From the NCBI GenBank assembly GCA_023382575.1, contig JAHDWC010000002.1, positions 1-51,398 on the forward strand: a DNA stretch of 51,398 nt. Direction: 5' to 3'. A program made the position numbers and the translations under genes. The notes beneath the pieces were generated by a model, which was given only the letters and a program-made list of their open reading frames with translations, was not told the DNA's origin and ran no database searches. This DNA comes from Anaerolineales bacterium (GTDB lineage: Bacteria; Chloroflexota; Anaerolineae; Anaerolineales; Villigracilaceae). This document shows positions 7,958-17,424 of this stretch, piece by piece. Positions within the stretch are counted from its first letter, which is position 1; each line of letters starts with the position of its first letter.

Positions 7958-9520
7958 ATGAAATACATCGGTCAACGCGATTTTTATTGGGGTATTCCCA
8001 TTTCTCTTATCGTTGGGGGGCTCCTTTCTTCGGTGCAATCCGGGAATTGGTTCATCGGTTGGGCGGGCTTTTCTTTTCTTTTGTTGCTTTCGATTCTGAT
8101 TTTGGTCATGTCCACTCGTTGGGCGGGCGGCGGGCGAATGTTGACGTGGATGGTGGCGTTGGCGTTTGTTCTGCGTTTTGCTGGCGGTATCACGACATAT
8201 TTTCTGCTGCCAGTGTTAGGTTACGACGACATTGATGACCAATCTGGGTTCGTTTACACCGATGCGCGTCGCCGCGATGAGCAGGCGTGGACCTTGGCGG
8301 AATCCGACCGCCCGATTCTGGATGCCTTCAATGAAAAATTTGCCTACGACCAATATGGCGGTTTGCTGGCGTTCAGTGCGTTGATCTATCGTTATTTCTC
8401 GCCCGATGCACATCGGGCTTTGTTGCTTGTCCTGCTTTCGGGTTTGATGGGCGCGTTGGGCGTTCCTTTCTTATGGAAAGCGGTCAACTTGTTATGGGGA
8501 GAAAAAGGCGCCAACGCTTCTGGCTGGATCTTCGCTTTGTTCCCTGAGAGTTTGTTGCTGGGTGGGTCGGCCATGCGCGAGCCATATTTGCTGGTTTGCA
8601 GTACCTTCACCTTTTGGGGTTTCGTCTCTTGGCATGAACGGCAGGAAAAACGGTCTCTGATTTGGGTGGCGCTTGGTGTTCTTGGAATGCTGCTTGCCTC
8701 GCCGGCAATCGCATTGGTGACATTAGTCATTTTGGCGGGCTGGCTATATTTCATCCGCGAACGCAGCCGCATCTCCTGGTGGATGGTGGCGGGGGCTGTG
8801 CTTGTTTTTATTGCCGGGTTGTTCATCCTATCCTCTGCGTTGGATCGACAGGGAAATTTGGGTGGTGGTTCTCCGCTGGCTGTGGTAGCGCGCTTTGTTC
8901 GTATTTCGATGCGATGGAATGCTTATCAGATCGAGGAAGATTCAGGATGGGTACAAAAGCTATTCGAAGATATGCCTGATTGGATGCACTTACCGTTCGT
9001 GATGATCTATGGCGTGCTTCAACCTGTTCTGCCGGCGATTCTCGTCGCGCCGACTACGGTGATCTGGAAGGTGATTGGGATTCTACGTTCGGTGGGTTGG
9101 TACACCTTGTTGCCAGCATTGATCCTCTCGTTTGGTGTGGCGTCCGCTTCTGGTCAGGAAGTGAAGCGGAAACTGCTCTTATGGTTGAGTCTGGTTGTGT
9201 GGGGCTGGGTCCTCTTTACAGCGCTGCGCGCTGGCGGCGATCAATGGGATAATCCGCGGTATCGGACGATTTTGTTTATGTGGCAGGCGATTCTGGCCGG
9301 ACAAGTTTGGGTCTGGTGGCGTGAGACGAGGAACGCTTGGGTTTGGCGAGTCCTTCTTATGGAGGTCATTTTTGTGGGGATGTTCGGTCAGTGGTATTTG
9401 AATCGTTACCTTCAGATCGGGGTGCAGATTGCTTTCCCGCACATGGTGGCGATCATCCTTGGGTCGTGGGTTGTGATCCTTGCCTACGGTTTTTGGCGTG
9501 ACCGGGTGAGTCGTACCTGA
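7958..9520 (+). CDS. Polytopic membrane protein, putative GT-C or polymerase-like
   Basis: 520 residues, about 12 predicted transmembrane helices. A hydrophilic, acidic and Arg-rich loop (about 88-125; GYDDIDDQSGF, then TDARRRDEQAW) follows the third or fourth helix, the place of the catalytic loop in GT-C glycosyltransferases. A later conserved-looking loop is GGSAMREPYLL. The ATG at 7958 has a short-spaced GGGG before it. It follows the previous membrane protein by 27 bases in the same direction. It could alternatively be a Wzy-like polymerase. Function is inferred only from topology and neighbours. Confidence 0.55.
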   Translation: MKYIGQRDFYWGIPISLIVGGLLSSVQSGNWFIGWAGFSFLLLLSILILVMSTRWAGGGRMLTWMVALAFVLRFAGGITTYFLLPVLGYDDIDDQSGFVYTDARRRDEQAWTLAESDRPILDAFNEKFAYDQYGGLLAFSALIYRYFSPDAHRALLLVLLSGLMGALGVPFLWKAVNLLWGEKGANASGWIFALFPESLLLGGSAMREPYLLVCSTFTFWGFVSWHERQEKRSLIWVALGVLGMLLASPAIALVTLVILAGWLYFIRERSRISWWMVAGAVLVFIAGLFILSSALDRQGNLGGGSPLAVVARFVRISMRWNAYQIEEDSGWVQKLFEDMPDWMHLPFVMIYGVLQPVLPAILVAPTTVIWKVIGILRSVGWYTLLPALILSFGVASASGQEVKRKLLLWLSLVVWGWVLFTALRAGGDQWDNPRYRTILFMWQAILAGQVWVWWRETRNAWVWRVLLMEVIFVGMFGQWYLNRYLQIGVQIAFPHMVAIILGSWVVILAYGFWRDRVSRT

Positions 9521-9527
9521 CATAGTG

Positions 9528-9533
9528 TATAAT
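9528..9533 (+). promoter_or_regulatory. Candidate -10 box for gmd
   Basis: TATAAT preceded by TG lies 33 bases before the gmd start codon. No good -35 box is seen at the right distance. The same TGTATAAT octamer occurs before the Tyr-rich secreted protein at 19358, which raises confidence in both. Confidence 0.5.
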
Positions 9534-9547
9534 TCAGCGGCTGAATT
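9531..9547. promoter_or_regulatory. Palindrome over the gmd promoter, operator candidate
   Basis: AATTCAG and CTGAATT form perfect 7-base arms around CGG. The palindrome overlaps the end of the TATAAT box and the expected transcription start, the classical place for a repressor site. The binding protein is unknown. Confidence 0.4.
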
Positions 9548-9551
9548 TTGA

Positions 9552-10529
<978 letters not shown>

Positions 10530-10536
10530 CAGATCA

Positions 10537-10574
10537 AGAGATAGCCAAGTCATTGGCTATCTCTCCTCTTTCTT
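10537..10574 (+). terminator. Perfect 12-bp hairpin with pyrimidine tail after gmd
   Basis: Arms at 10537-10548 (AGAGATAGCCAA) and 10553-10564 pair perfectly around a GTCA loop, followed by CCTCTTTCTT. It can act as an intrinsic terminator, though the tail is not pure T. The next start codon follows immediately at 10575, so it could also control expression of that gene. Confidence 0.65.
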
Positions 10575-12434
10575 ATGACGAAATTCAGGTTTTGGAAAAA
10601 TATCGAATTGCCTTCATGGCTGCCGTTTGTTTTGGCAGGGTTGGGGGCGATTCTCTATTTAATTCAAGCGGTTATATACGCCCATACATCCGTCAGCGGA
10701 CTGGATGAGGGTTCGTATCTTATCAAAGGGATGTTTTACCTGAATGGCGTTTATGAGCCGTTCGAGCCGTATGGTCCGCTGACGAATAAAGCCCCCTTTG
10801 CATTTATCATCCCTGGCATTGCAGAATATCTTTTCGGCGCGGGGTTGCGCACGGGACGATATTTCTCCATCTTCCTCGGTTTGCTGACCATGTTGGGGAC
10901 ATGGATCACTGCCCGACGTTGGGCCGGGAATTGGCTGGCGGCGTTAACGGTTTGGGTATTTGCGCTCAGCCCGATGATCATCAAACTGCATGCGCGCGCC
11001 GTCTCGGAAGTCATCATCGCCAGCATGTTGGCGTGGATTTGTGTACTCGTTGTCGGGGAGAAGCGCCCACTTTGGCAGATCGTTCTCGGGTCTGTATTGG
11101 CGGCGGTGGCGGTCTTCACCCGTCAAAACATGGTTCCCATCCTGCCATTTTTGGTTTTGTATGTTTTTTGGCAGCACGGCAAGCGCGCGGGCATCTGGGC
11201 GTTTGCGGCGGGCTCACTCGCTTTGCTTGTGTTCCACATTTATTATTGGCCGCGTGTGATGACGATTTGGGCGCCCTGGCTGCCCGAATCCCTCACCCCA
11301 TTTTTGGATACCTTTCGCATCCCGACCGATTCGGTGCCGATCTGGGACCCAAACATTGATTTCTGGAATCGGCTCAACGCTTTCTTTCAAGGGATTCGAT
11401 ATCACTTCATCCCGTTGCTCGGAAGCGTGTTTGGGTTGATCCTTCTCCCGCCTCGCGCGGGCTGGAAGTCTGCACCTGCCATGCGGGCGGCTGCCTTCCT
11501 TGCTGTGAGTTATTTTGTGCTCGTGCTCATGCACGGTTGGGCGTCGCTGGCGAGTCAGTACGAAAGTTATTCCTGCGTTTTTTGTTTTTCCAACTATCTT
11601 GGCTTTTTCGACCCGTTGGGGATTCTCTTTTTCGTCATCGTATTTGCATATGCGTGGAATCAAAATCCCAGCCGTGCCATGCAGGTGCTGATAGTTTTCC
11701 TCGTGGTCGTCATGTCAACTGGGATCGGGTATTCACTCTTTGAGCGCGTCGGCAATGGATTGTTGAATCTGCCCATCGTGCCGCGCCTCCGTTCCAGCGG
11801 ATTGGGCTTCATCGCCCTCGTCGATGCGTTGACCCAGGGGTTTGGTATGTCTCTGGTGTGGGTCAAGCGTTGGGTGAGTTCGACGCTGGGGTTCATCCTT
11901 GGGGCGGGCGTTTTGTTTGCTGTTTTCCTCGTCTGGAAGCGCGAAAAGAAAACGAACTTCACGTTGACCCTTGTCAACTCATTTCTCGTTGTTGGCTTTG
12001 TCCTCTCGCCAGTTTTGCATCTCGGTGAAAGCAGCCGCGATTGTGAGACGGATATTATCCGCGACCATGAGGATCTAGGTGCCTATCTCGCCTCGATCAT
12101 CCCGCCCGATAGTCTGGTATATTGGGACGGCGGAAATGCGTTCACGCCCATGATCTATGTGCCGCAGGCGCGTATCTTCCCGCCGCAGATCAATAATGGG
12201 TATACTTTTCACGTTGGCGGTGACCCGGACGTGCTGTACTATTCCAGTCACTGGAACGGCGAACTGGATCAACGTTGGCGCAGTGAAGCGGATATTTTCA
12301 TCATCGAAGCCAAGCGCTACGCCGATTGGATGGATTTTCTCACTCCGCAGGAATTTCAGGAAGTTGCCAGACCAAACACATCGCCCTCCTGTAATGAAGG
12401 CGCAGAATTAAGGATATTTCAACGTTTGCCATGA
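10575..12434 (+). CDS. GT-C / family 39-like membrane glycosyltransferase
   Basis: 619 residues with about 12 transmembrane helices. Directly after the first helix is SVSGLDEGSYLIKG (39-52), with the Asp-Glu pair at 44-45 that matches the catalytic acidic motif of ArnT/PMT-type GT-C enzymes, and the following loop YEPYGPLTNKAPF is typical of family 39. A soluble C-terminal part (about 480-619) is extracytoplasmic. Expected reaction: sugar transfer from a polyprenyl phosphate onto a lipid or protein outside the membrane. No SD is present; the ATG abuts the hairpin. It overlaps the GT2 gene by four bases (ATGA), and that GT2 could supply its donor. Confidence 0.75.
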   Translation: MTKFRFWKNIELPSWLPFVLAGLGAILYLIQAVIYAHTSVSGLDEGSYLIKGMFYLNGVYEPFEPYGPLTNKAPFAFIIPGIAEYLFGAGLRTGRYFSIFLGLLTMLGTWITARRWAGNWLAALTVWVFALSPMIIKLHARAVSEVIIASMLAWICVLVVGEKRPLWQIVLGSVLAAVAVFTRQNMVPILPFLVLYVFWQHGKRAGIWAFAAGSLALLVFHIYYWPRVMTIWAPWLPESLTPFLDTFRIPTDSVPIWDPNIDFWNRLNAFFQGIRYHFIPLLGSVFGLILLPPRAGWKSAPAMRAAAFLAVSYFVLVLMHGWASLASQYESYSCVFCFSNYLGFFDPLGILFFVIVFAYAWNQNPSRAMQVLIVFLVVVMSTGIGYSLFERVGNGLLNLPIVPRLRSSGLGFIALVDALTQGFGMSLVWVKRWVSSTLGFILGAGVLFAVFLVWKREKKTNFTLTLVNSFLVVGFVLSPVLHLGESSRDCETDIIRDHEDLGAYLASIIPPDSLVYWDGGNAFTPMIYVPQARIFPPQINNGYTFHVGGDPDVLYYSSHWNGELDQRWRSEADIFIIEAKRYADWMDFLTPQEFQEVARPNTSPSCNEGAELRIFQRLP

Positions 12435-13387
12435 ACCTCTCTCTTGTCATCCCTGTTTTCAATGAACAGGATAATCTTCCGCTTCTGTTTGAAGCTTTGT
12501 ATCCGACCATGAACTCCCTCGGCAAAACCTGGGAGGCTATCTTCGTGGATGATGGCAGCCGCGACAACAGCCTGTCCATCCTCAAGGAATATGCCGAAAA
12601 AGATCCCGAACATGTGCGTGTGGTCTCCTTCCGCCGCAACTTCGGTCAGACGGCCGCCATTGCCGCCGGGTTGGATTATTCCGAAGGCGAAATCATCATC
12701 CTGCTCGATGCGGATATGCAGAACGACCCGGAAGATATTCCCATGCTGCTCGCCAAACTGGACGAAGGCTACGACCTTGTCAGCGGTTGGCGCAAGAATC
12801 GCAAGGACGATGCCCTCACGCGCAATTTCCCGTCTATGCTGGCGAACAAACTGATCTCATGGGTGACAGGTGTGGAACTTCACGATTATGGTTGCACGCT
12901 TAAAGCCTATCGCCGTCCCGTGCTTGAAGGCTTCCGCCTGTATGGCGAGATGCATCGCTTTATTCCCGTTTTCGCCAATTCAGTCGGCGCGCGCATCACG
13001 GAAGTCGTTGTCAACCACCACCCCCGCCGCTTTGGTAAGACCAAGTATGGGCTGGAGCGAACCGCGAAGGTCATTCTTGATCTTTTTACGGTCAAGTTTC
13101 TCGTCAGCTATTCATCTAAACCTATTTATCTCTTCGGCGGCGCTGGCGGCTTGTTGATGATTATCAGCGCCATCATTATGGGATACCTTTTCTTCCGCCG
13201 CATTTTCTTGCTCATTGGCGTGACTGGCTCGCCTCTTTTCCAGACGAGTGTGATGTTCTTCATCCTTGGCTTTCAGTCCATGCTGATGGGTTTGATCGCA
13301 GAACTGCTTGTGCGTACTTATCACGAGTCGCAACGCAAACCCACGTACACCGTCCGCACCAAGATCAACCTGGATGAGAATGACTAA
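12431..13387 (+). CDS. GT2, DPM1/GtrB-like polyprenyl-phosphate glycosyltransferase
   Basis: 318 residues. The N-terminal GT-A domain begins LSLVIPVFNEQDNLP, has IFVDDGSRDNS (about 37-47) and the metal-binding LLDADMQNDPED (about 93-104). Two transmembrane helices follow at about 232-255 and 268-295, the layout of GtrB and ArnC. Such enzymes load a sugar from a nucleotide donor onto undecaprenyl or dolichyl phosphate at the cytoplasmic face. Start and stop overlap (ATGA) with the upstream GT-C gene, and the downstream UPF0104 protein overlaps its end. This is a sensible synthase-flippase-transferase set. Confidence 0.88.
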   Translation: MNLSLVIPVFNEQDNLPLLFEALYPTMNSLGKTWEAIFVDDGSRDNSLSILKEYAEKDPEHVRVVSFRRNFGQTAAIAAGLDYSEGEIIILLDADMQNDPEDIPMLLAKLDEGYDLVSGWRKNRKDDALTRNFPSMLANKLISWVTGVELHDYGCTLKAYRRPVLEGFRLYGEMHRFIPVFANSVGARITEVVVNHHPRRFGKTKYGLERTAKVILDLFTVKFLVSYSSKPIYLFGGAGGLLMIISAIIMGYLFFRRIFLLIGVTGSPLFQTSVMFFILGFQSMLMGLIAELLVRTYHESQRKPTYTVRTKINLDEND

Positions 13388-14282
13388 GTGGTTGCGTGAA
13401 AACCGCCAGACGGTCATCCGCGGGCTGGGCAGCCTTCTGGCGTTGGTCCTTCTTCTTGTTTTAGTCCGTGAAGAAGGCGATGGGGAACTCTTCTCTGCGC
13501 TGCGGCGTGTTTCTATTTGGTATTTTCTGGCAGCCATTGCCGCCTTGCTGATATCACGTCTGTTCGCAGTGGCGCGCTGGCATATCTTGCTCAGGTCTGC
13601 AGGCGTGGACGTTTCTTTTTTACGCTCGGCTATGCTGACGTTTACGGGGAATTTCTCTTCCAATTTTTTACCGACCACCATCGGCGGGGATGTGGCGCGG
13701 CTGGCAGGCGCGATGCAACTGGGCTATGACCGTGCCATCTGTCTCGCTTCCCTCGTCGCCGACCGGTTGATTGGGATGGCAGGGATGGCATTGGCACTCC
13801 CTTTGGGCTTGATCCCCGCCTTTGCTTTGGAAGATGGCGCTTCGCAAGCCATTGCAGTTTCCGCGCTCTTCCAAAAAGGCATGGACTTTGCCAGGCGTAC
13901 TTTTGAATCCCTTTCCATTTGGTTGAAAAAACCGCTGACGTTGGCAGGTTCGCTGCTGTTTACTTTGGGGAATCAGGCCTTTATTTACCTCGCTATTTAT
14001 CTTTTGTTGCAAGGCATCGACCATCACGTCCCATATTGGCTGGTGGCAGGCATGTACACGCTGACATACTTTGTCACGCTCATCCCCATTTCCATCAACG
14101 GTTTGGGCGTGCAGGAACTTTCGATGGCGTTTCTGCTCGTTCAACTTGGCGGGTTGACCTCCTCTGAGAGTGCCACCATCGCCCTGTTGACGCGGGTTTT
14201 ATTTATCCTTGCCAGTTTGCCGGGCGCGTTTTTCCTGCCGTCCATTTTGGCGGCGATGAATGAGAAAAAGTCAGTTGAGTAA
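13380..14282 (+). CDS. UPF0104 / LPG-synthase-TM family flippase-like protein
   Basis: About 300 residues with seven or eight transmembrane helices. Recognised by ISRLFAVARWHILLR, the loop GNFSSNFLPTTIGGDVARL (conserved in the family), ASLVADRLIGM and the late motif LIPISINGLGVQE. Members include YbhN-type proteins and the membrane part of MprF, which flips lysyl-phosphatidylglycerol; here movement of polyprenyl-phosphate sugars is plausible. The start ATG 13380 overlaps the GT2 stop region (ATG 13374 is an alternative), with GGATGAG just before it. It sits between the GT2 and a fourth large membrane protein. Confidence 0.85.
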   Translation: MTKWLRENRQTVIRGLGSLLALVLLLVLVREEGDGELFSALRRVSIWYFLAAIAALLISRLFAVARWHILLRSAGVDVSFLRSAMLTFTGNFSSNFLPTTIGGDVARLAGAMQLGYDRAICLASLVADRLIGMAGMALALPLGLIPAFALEDGASQAIAVSALFQKGMDFARRTFESLSIWLKKPLTLAGSLLFTLGNQAFIYLAIYLLLQGIDHHVPYWLVAGMYTLTYFVTLIPISINGLGVQELSMAFLLVQLGGLTSSESATIALLTRVLFILASLPGAFFLPSILAAMNEKKSVE

Positions 14283-14289
14283 TTAATTC

Positions 14290-16266
14290 ATGGAAACGAT
14301 TTCCACGAAAAAATTTTTGCAGGTTTGGCTGTGGGTGTTGGTCATCGTCAGTCTGCTCGCGATTCTCCAGACGTTTCAACGCACAACAGAGTTGGAGATC
14401 GCACTTCTCCGCTCCAAGTGGATTGGCTTGGTGGGCGTCTTTGCTTTGTCTGCCGCGTTTGCTGCGTGGCTTTCTTTTTCGTCACTGTTAAATCGCATCG
14501 CGGATTGGCCGGATAAACTTGCAACTCAATCACTGAATCCATTTCGCATCACAATTTACGTCTCGCTCATTCTCTTCGGCTTTCTTTCCGTTTGGTTCAC
14601 CCGACTTTATATTTTGGGAAGCACATTGCCACAAGTCATGCCGATCTTTTGGGTGTTCCTCTGGGCGAGCTTCGCGCAGACGCTTGGTTTGAAAGCGCTA
14701 CGAAGACTTGATTGGCATGTCGCCTTTGCTTTCGTTTTATTGGCGCAAGGGTTTATCTATCAAACTTACGGGATTTTTGCGATCACATCTGCAAATCCCT
14801 TCTCGATGGGCTATTCCGAAGCAGGGCGTCATTACTACGCTTCGATGTTTTTTGCAGAAAAACTATATGGGATGGAACTCCCGCTTCCATTCCTCCACCC
14901 GTCGCGGTATCTGCTTCTCTCGGTCCCTTTCCTCGCTGACGGTTTGCCGCTCTGGATCCATCGTTTTTGGCAGGCATTTTTATGGTTCGGGCTGACATTA
15001 GGCGCATCACTTAGCCTTGCCCGTTTCTCACGCACTCGCGGGTGGACTTTTATCCTTTTTGCTGTGTGGGCTTTCCTGTTTTTCTTTCAGGGTGCGGTGT
15101 ACTATCACCTGCATGTGATGGTGATCTTGATACTGGCGGGTGTGTCCATAAAAAATCCGCGACGCTCGCTGGTCTTCATCCTCCTCGCTTCGATTTGGGC
15201 AGGGATTAGCCGCGTGAACTGGTTTCCTGTCCCGTCAATGCTGGCGATTGCGATTTACATTCTCGAAACGCCGGTCAATGACCGAGGCTGGAAATATTGG
15301 CTCACTCCCATCATTTGGGGCGCGAGCGGACTTGTCGCTGCGCTCGTTTCTCAGTTTGTGTACATTCAAATTTCCGGCAATGCAGACGTGAGTGCCTTCG
15401 GTTCCAGTTTCACGTCGGACTTGATCTGGAGTCGTTTGCTTACGAATGAAAAGTTACCAATGGGAATCTTGCCGGGGATTTTGCTTGTGTCTGCGCCGCT
15501 GTTTGTGGCGTTGTATCAAATGCTGCGCGGAAAGACGTCAGCTCTTCATCCCTTGCGTTGGCTGGTGTTGATTGCTATGCTTGTTGTGTTGTTCATCGGC
15601 GGAGCCATCGTCAGCACGAAGATTGGCGGCGGTGGTGACTTGCACAACATGGACGCGTATCTGGTGATGCTATCTGTGTTGGCTGTGGCTTTCTGGTCAG
15701 GACGAGTCTCGGCGGAGTCTGCGGCGTCCCCGAAGGGGGAGGCGAAGCCGATGTGGGGGGAAGTCGGCTGGAGTGTGGTGGCGGCTGGTTTATTGATTCC
15801 GCTTGGGTTTGCGATTCGGCACATCGGCTTCTATCCGTCGTTTGATAAATCTATCGCAGAAAAAGATATTCAACTTTTGCAAGAGACGCTTGAGAATGGC
15901 GGCGAGATTTTATTCATCACAGAACGTCAACTTATCACGTTTGATGTCATCGATGGCATCGAGCTTGTGCCGGAATATGAGCAAAGTGAATTGATGGAGA
16001 TGGCGATGTCGCGCAATCGCCCGTATCTTGAAACATTTTATGAAGATTTGCGTTTGCGTCGTTTTGTGTTGATCGTTGCTGAAGATCAAAAATTTACGCA
16101 GCAGAAAGAAGGCGCGTTCGTGGAAGAAAATGTGGCGTGGGTCCGTTATGTGGGCGCGCCGTTGTTGTGCAATTACAAACCTGTCGTAACGTTGACCTCG
16201 AATAATATTCAGGTATTCGAGCCGCGTCCCAGACAGGTCGAATGCAAAGATCCCTTCACAGACTAA
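14290..16266 (+). CDS. Large polytopic membrane protein, putative GT-C
   Basis: 658 residues, about 12-13 transmembrane helices up to about residue 520, then a soluble extracytoplasmic C-terminal domain (about 520-658). A hydrophilic loop with GYSEAGRHYYASMFF (about 175-190), then FLHPSRYLLLS, is placed like the catalytic loop of GT-C enzymes, but the acidic pair is less clear than in its neighbour at 10575. Between the last helices, SAESAASPKGEAKPMW is encoded by a GC-rich palindromic stretch that looks like a small inserted element. No SD is seen before ATG 14290. No function beyond the fold-level guess. Confidence 0.6.
   Translation: METISTKKFLQVWLWVLVIVSLLAILQTFQRTTELEIALLRSKWIGLVGVFALSAAFAAWLSFSSLLNRIADWPDKLATQSLNPFRITIYVSLILFGFLSVWFTRLYILGSTLPQVMPIFWVFLWASFAQTLGLKALRRLDWHVAFAFVLLAQGFIYQTYGIFAITSANPFSMGYSEAGRHYYASMFFAEKLYGMELPLPFLHPSRYLLLSVPFLADGLPLWIHRFWQAFLWFGLTLGASLSLARFSRTRGWTFILFAVWAFLFFFQGAVYYHLHVMVILILAGVSIKNPRRSLVFILLASIWAGISRVNWFPVPSMLAIAIYILETPVNDRGWKYWLTPIIWGASGLVAALVSQFVYIQISGNADVSAFGSSFTSDLIWSRLLTNEKLPMGILPGILLVSAPLFVALYQMLRGKTSALHPLRWLVLIAMLVVLFIGGAIVSTKIGGGGDLHNMDAYLVMLSVLAVAFWSGRVSAESAASPKGEAKPMWGEVGWSVVAAGLLIPLGFAIRHIGFYPSFDKSIAEKDIQLLQETLENGGEILFITERQLITFDVIDGIELVPEYEQSELMEMAMSRNRPYLETFYEDLRLRRFVLIVAEDQKFTQQKEGAFVEENVAWVRYVGAPLLCNYKPVVTLTSNNIQVFEPRPRQVECKDPFTD
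15727..15740. repeat. Small GC-rich inverted repeat inside the 14290 gene
   Basis: TCCCC and GGGGA form a hairpin within a GC-rich segment (about 15,705-15,765) that is in frame and encodes a charged loop between two transmembrane helices. This is the style of a palindromic mini-element that inserted without breaking the gene. Confidence 0.4.
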
Positions 16267-16267
16267 T

Positions 16268-17395
16268 ATGCGTATCCTCACGCTCATTCATGAATTTCCG
16301 CCCATCGGTGGTGGCGGTGGCAGAGCCGCGTATGACATCTGCTGTGAACTCGCAGCACGTGGGCATGATGTGACCGTGCTGACTGCACACATGGACGGTT
16401 TGCCGCTCGATGAAAAGCAGGATGGATTTCGGCTCGTGCGGATTCCATCGAAGAGAACGGAAGCGTTCACTGCCAGTTTTGAGACGATGCTTTCTTTCGA
16501 TCTCGCCGGACTGTGGGCTGGTCTGGCGCTTATTCGGCGTTTTCGCCCCGACATTATTCATACCCACTTCGCAGTGCCAGCGGGTGCGCTTGCGTATGCC
16601 TTGTCTCTGCTAACGGGCATACCGTACATTTTGACAGCTCATCTCGGTGATGTGCCGGGCGGCGTACCCGAAAAGACAGCGCGTTGGTTTCGATGGCTAA
16701 AGCCATTTACCAAGCCGATTTGGAAACGCGCCAAGCAAGTAGTGGCGGTCAGTGAGTTTACGCGTCAACTTGCACTGGCGCATTACCCCGTGGATATTCG
16801 AGTCATCCCCAATGGCGCAGACTTCACGCATTTGGTCACTGAAAGAATTGAAGTAAATAGAATTCCACGCATCGTCTTTGCGGGACGTTTTGTCTCACAG
16901 AAGAATCCGTTGGCGATTGTGCGAGTCTTATCCGCGCTCAACGATTTGGATTGGACTTGTTCCATGCTGGGAGATGGACCCATGTTTGAAGAGGTGAAGG
17001 CGGAGATCGAAAAACTGGGTATGTCTGAACGCTTCCACTTGACGGGTTGGGTCACGCCGGCGGATGTGTTGAAAGAATTTTCCCAAAGCGATATTTTGTT
17101 CATGCCTTCGTTGTCCGAGGGATTGCCCGTCGTCGGGGTGGATGCGTTGGTGAAGGGACTTGCGATTGTTGCCAGCAATATTGGTGGCTTTCTCGATTTG
17201 GTAGAGCCTGAAGAAAACGGCTACCTGATCGAGATCCAGGATGAAGCGGGGTTTTCATCCGCCTTGCGGGATTTGCTTTCAAATCGCGAGCGCCTTGCCC
17301 AATTCCGCTGTGCGAGTTTGGAGAAGGCGAAGAATTTCGATATTGAGAAGATCACCGACCAATATGAAGAGATCATGCAGGCTGCCTTGAAATAA
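16268..17395 (+). CDS. Glycosyltransferase family 4
   Basis: 375 residues, GT-B fold. The N-terminus HEFPPIGGGGGRAAYDI (9-25) is the glycine-rich loop of GT4 acceptor/donor binding. Further motifs are PDIIHTHFAVPAG, VIPNGADF, IVFAGRFVSQKNPLAI (about 199-214) and the donor-binding SLSEGLPVVGVDALVKG with its conserved Glu. It probably adds a hexose to a lipid-linked intermediate at the cytoplasmic face. Only one base separates it from the upstream gene, and it has no clear SD. It ends the left plus-strand operon; the convergent lipoprotein gene ends 29 bases away and no clear terminator was seen. Confidence 0.9.
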   Translation: MRILTLIHEFPPIGGGGGRAAYDICCELAARGHDVTVLTAHMDGLPLDEKQDGFRLVRIPSKRTEAFTASFETMLSFDLAGLWAGLALIRRFRPDIIHTHFAVPAGALAYALSLLTGIPYILTAHLGDVPGGVPEKTARWFRWLKPFTKPIWKRAKQVVAVSEFTRQLALAHYPVDIRVIPNGADFTHLVTERIEVNRIPRIVFAGRFVSQKNPLAIVRVLSALNDLDWTCSMLGDGPMFEEVKAEIEKLGMSERFHLTGWVTPADVLKEFSQSDILFMPSLSEGLPVVGVDALVKGLAIVASNIGGFLDLVEPEENGYLIEIQDEAGFSSALRDLLSNRERLAQFRCASLEKAKNFDIEKITDQYEEIMQAALK

Positions 17396-17424
17396 GAAAT
17401 TTCAGTTGGGGGTATTGGATCATT

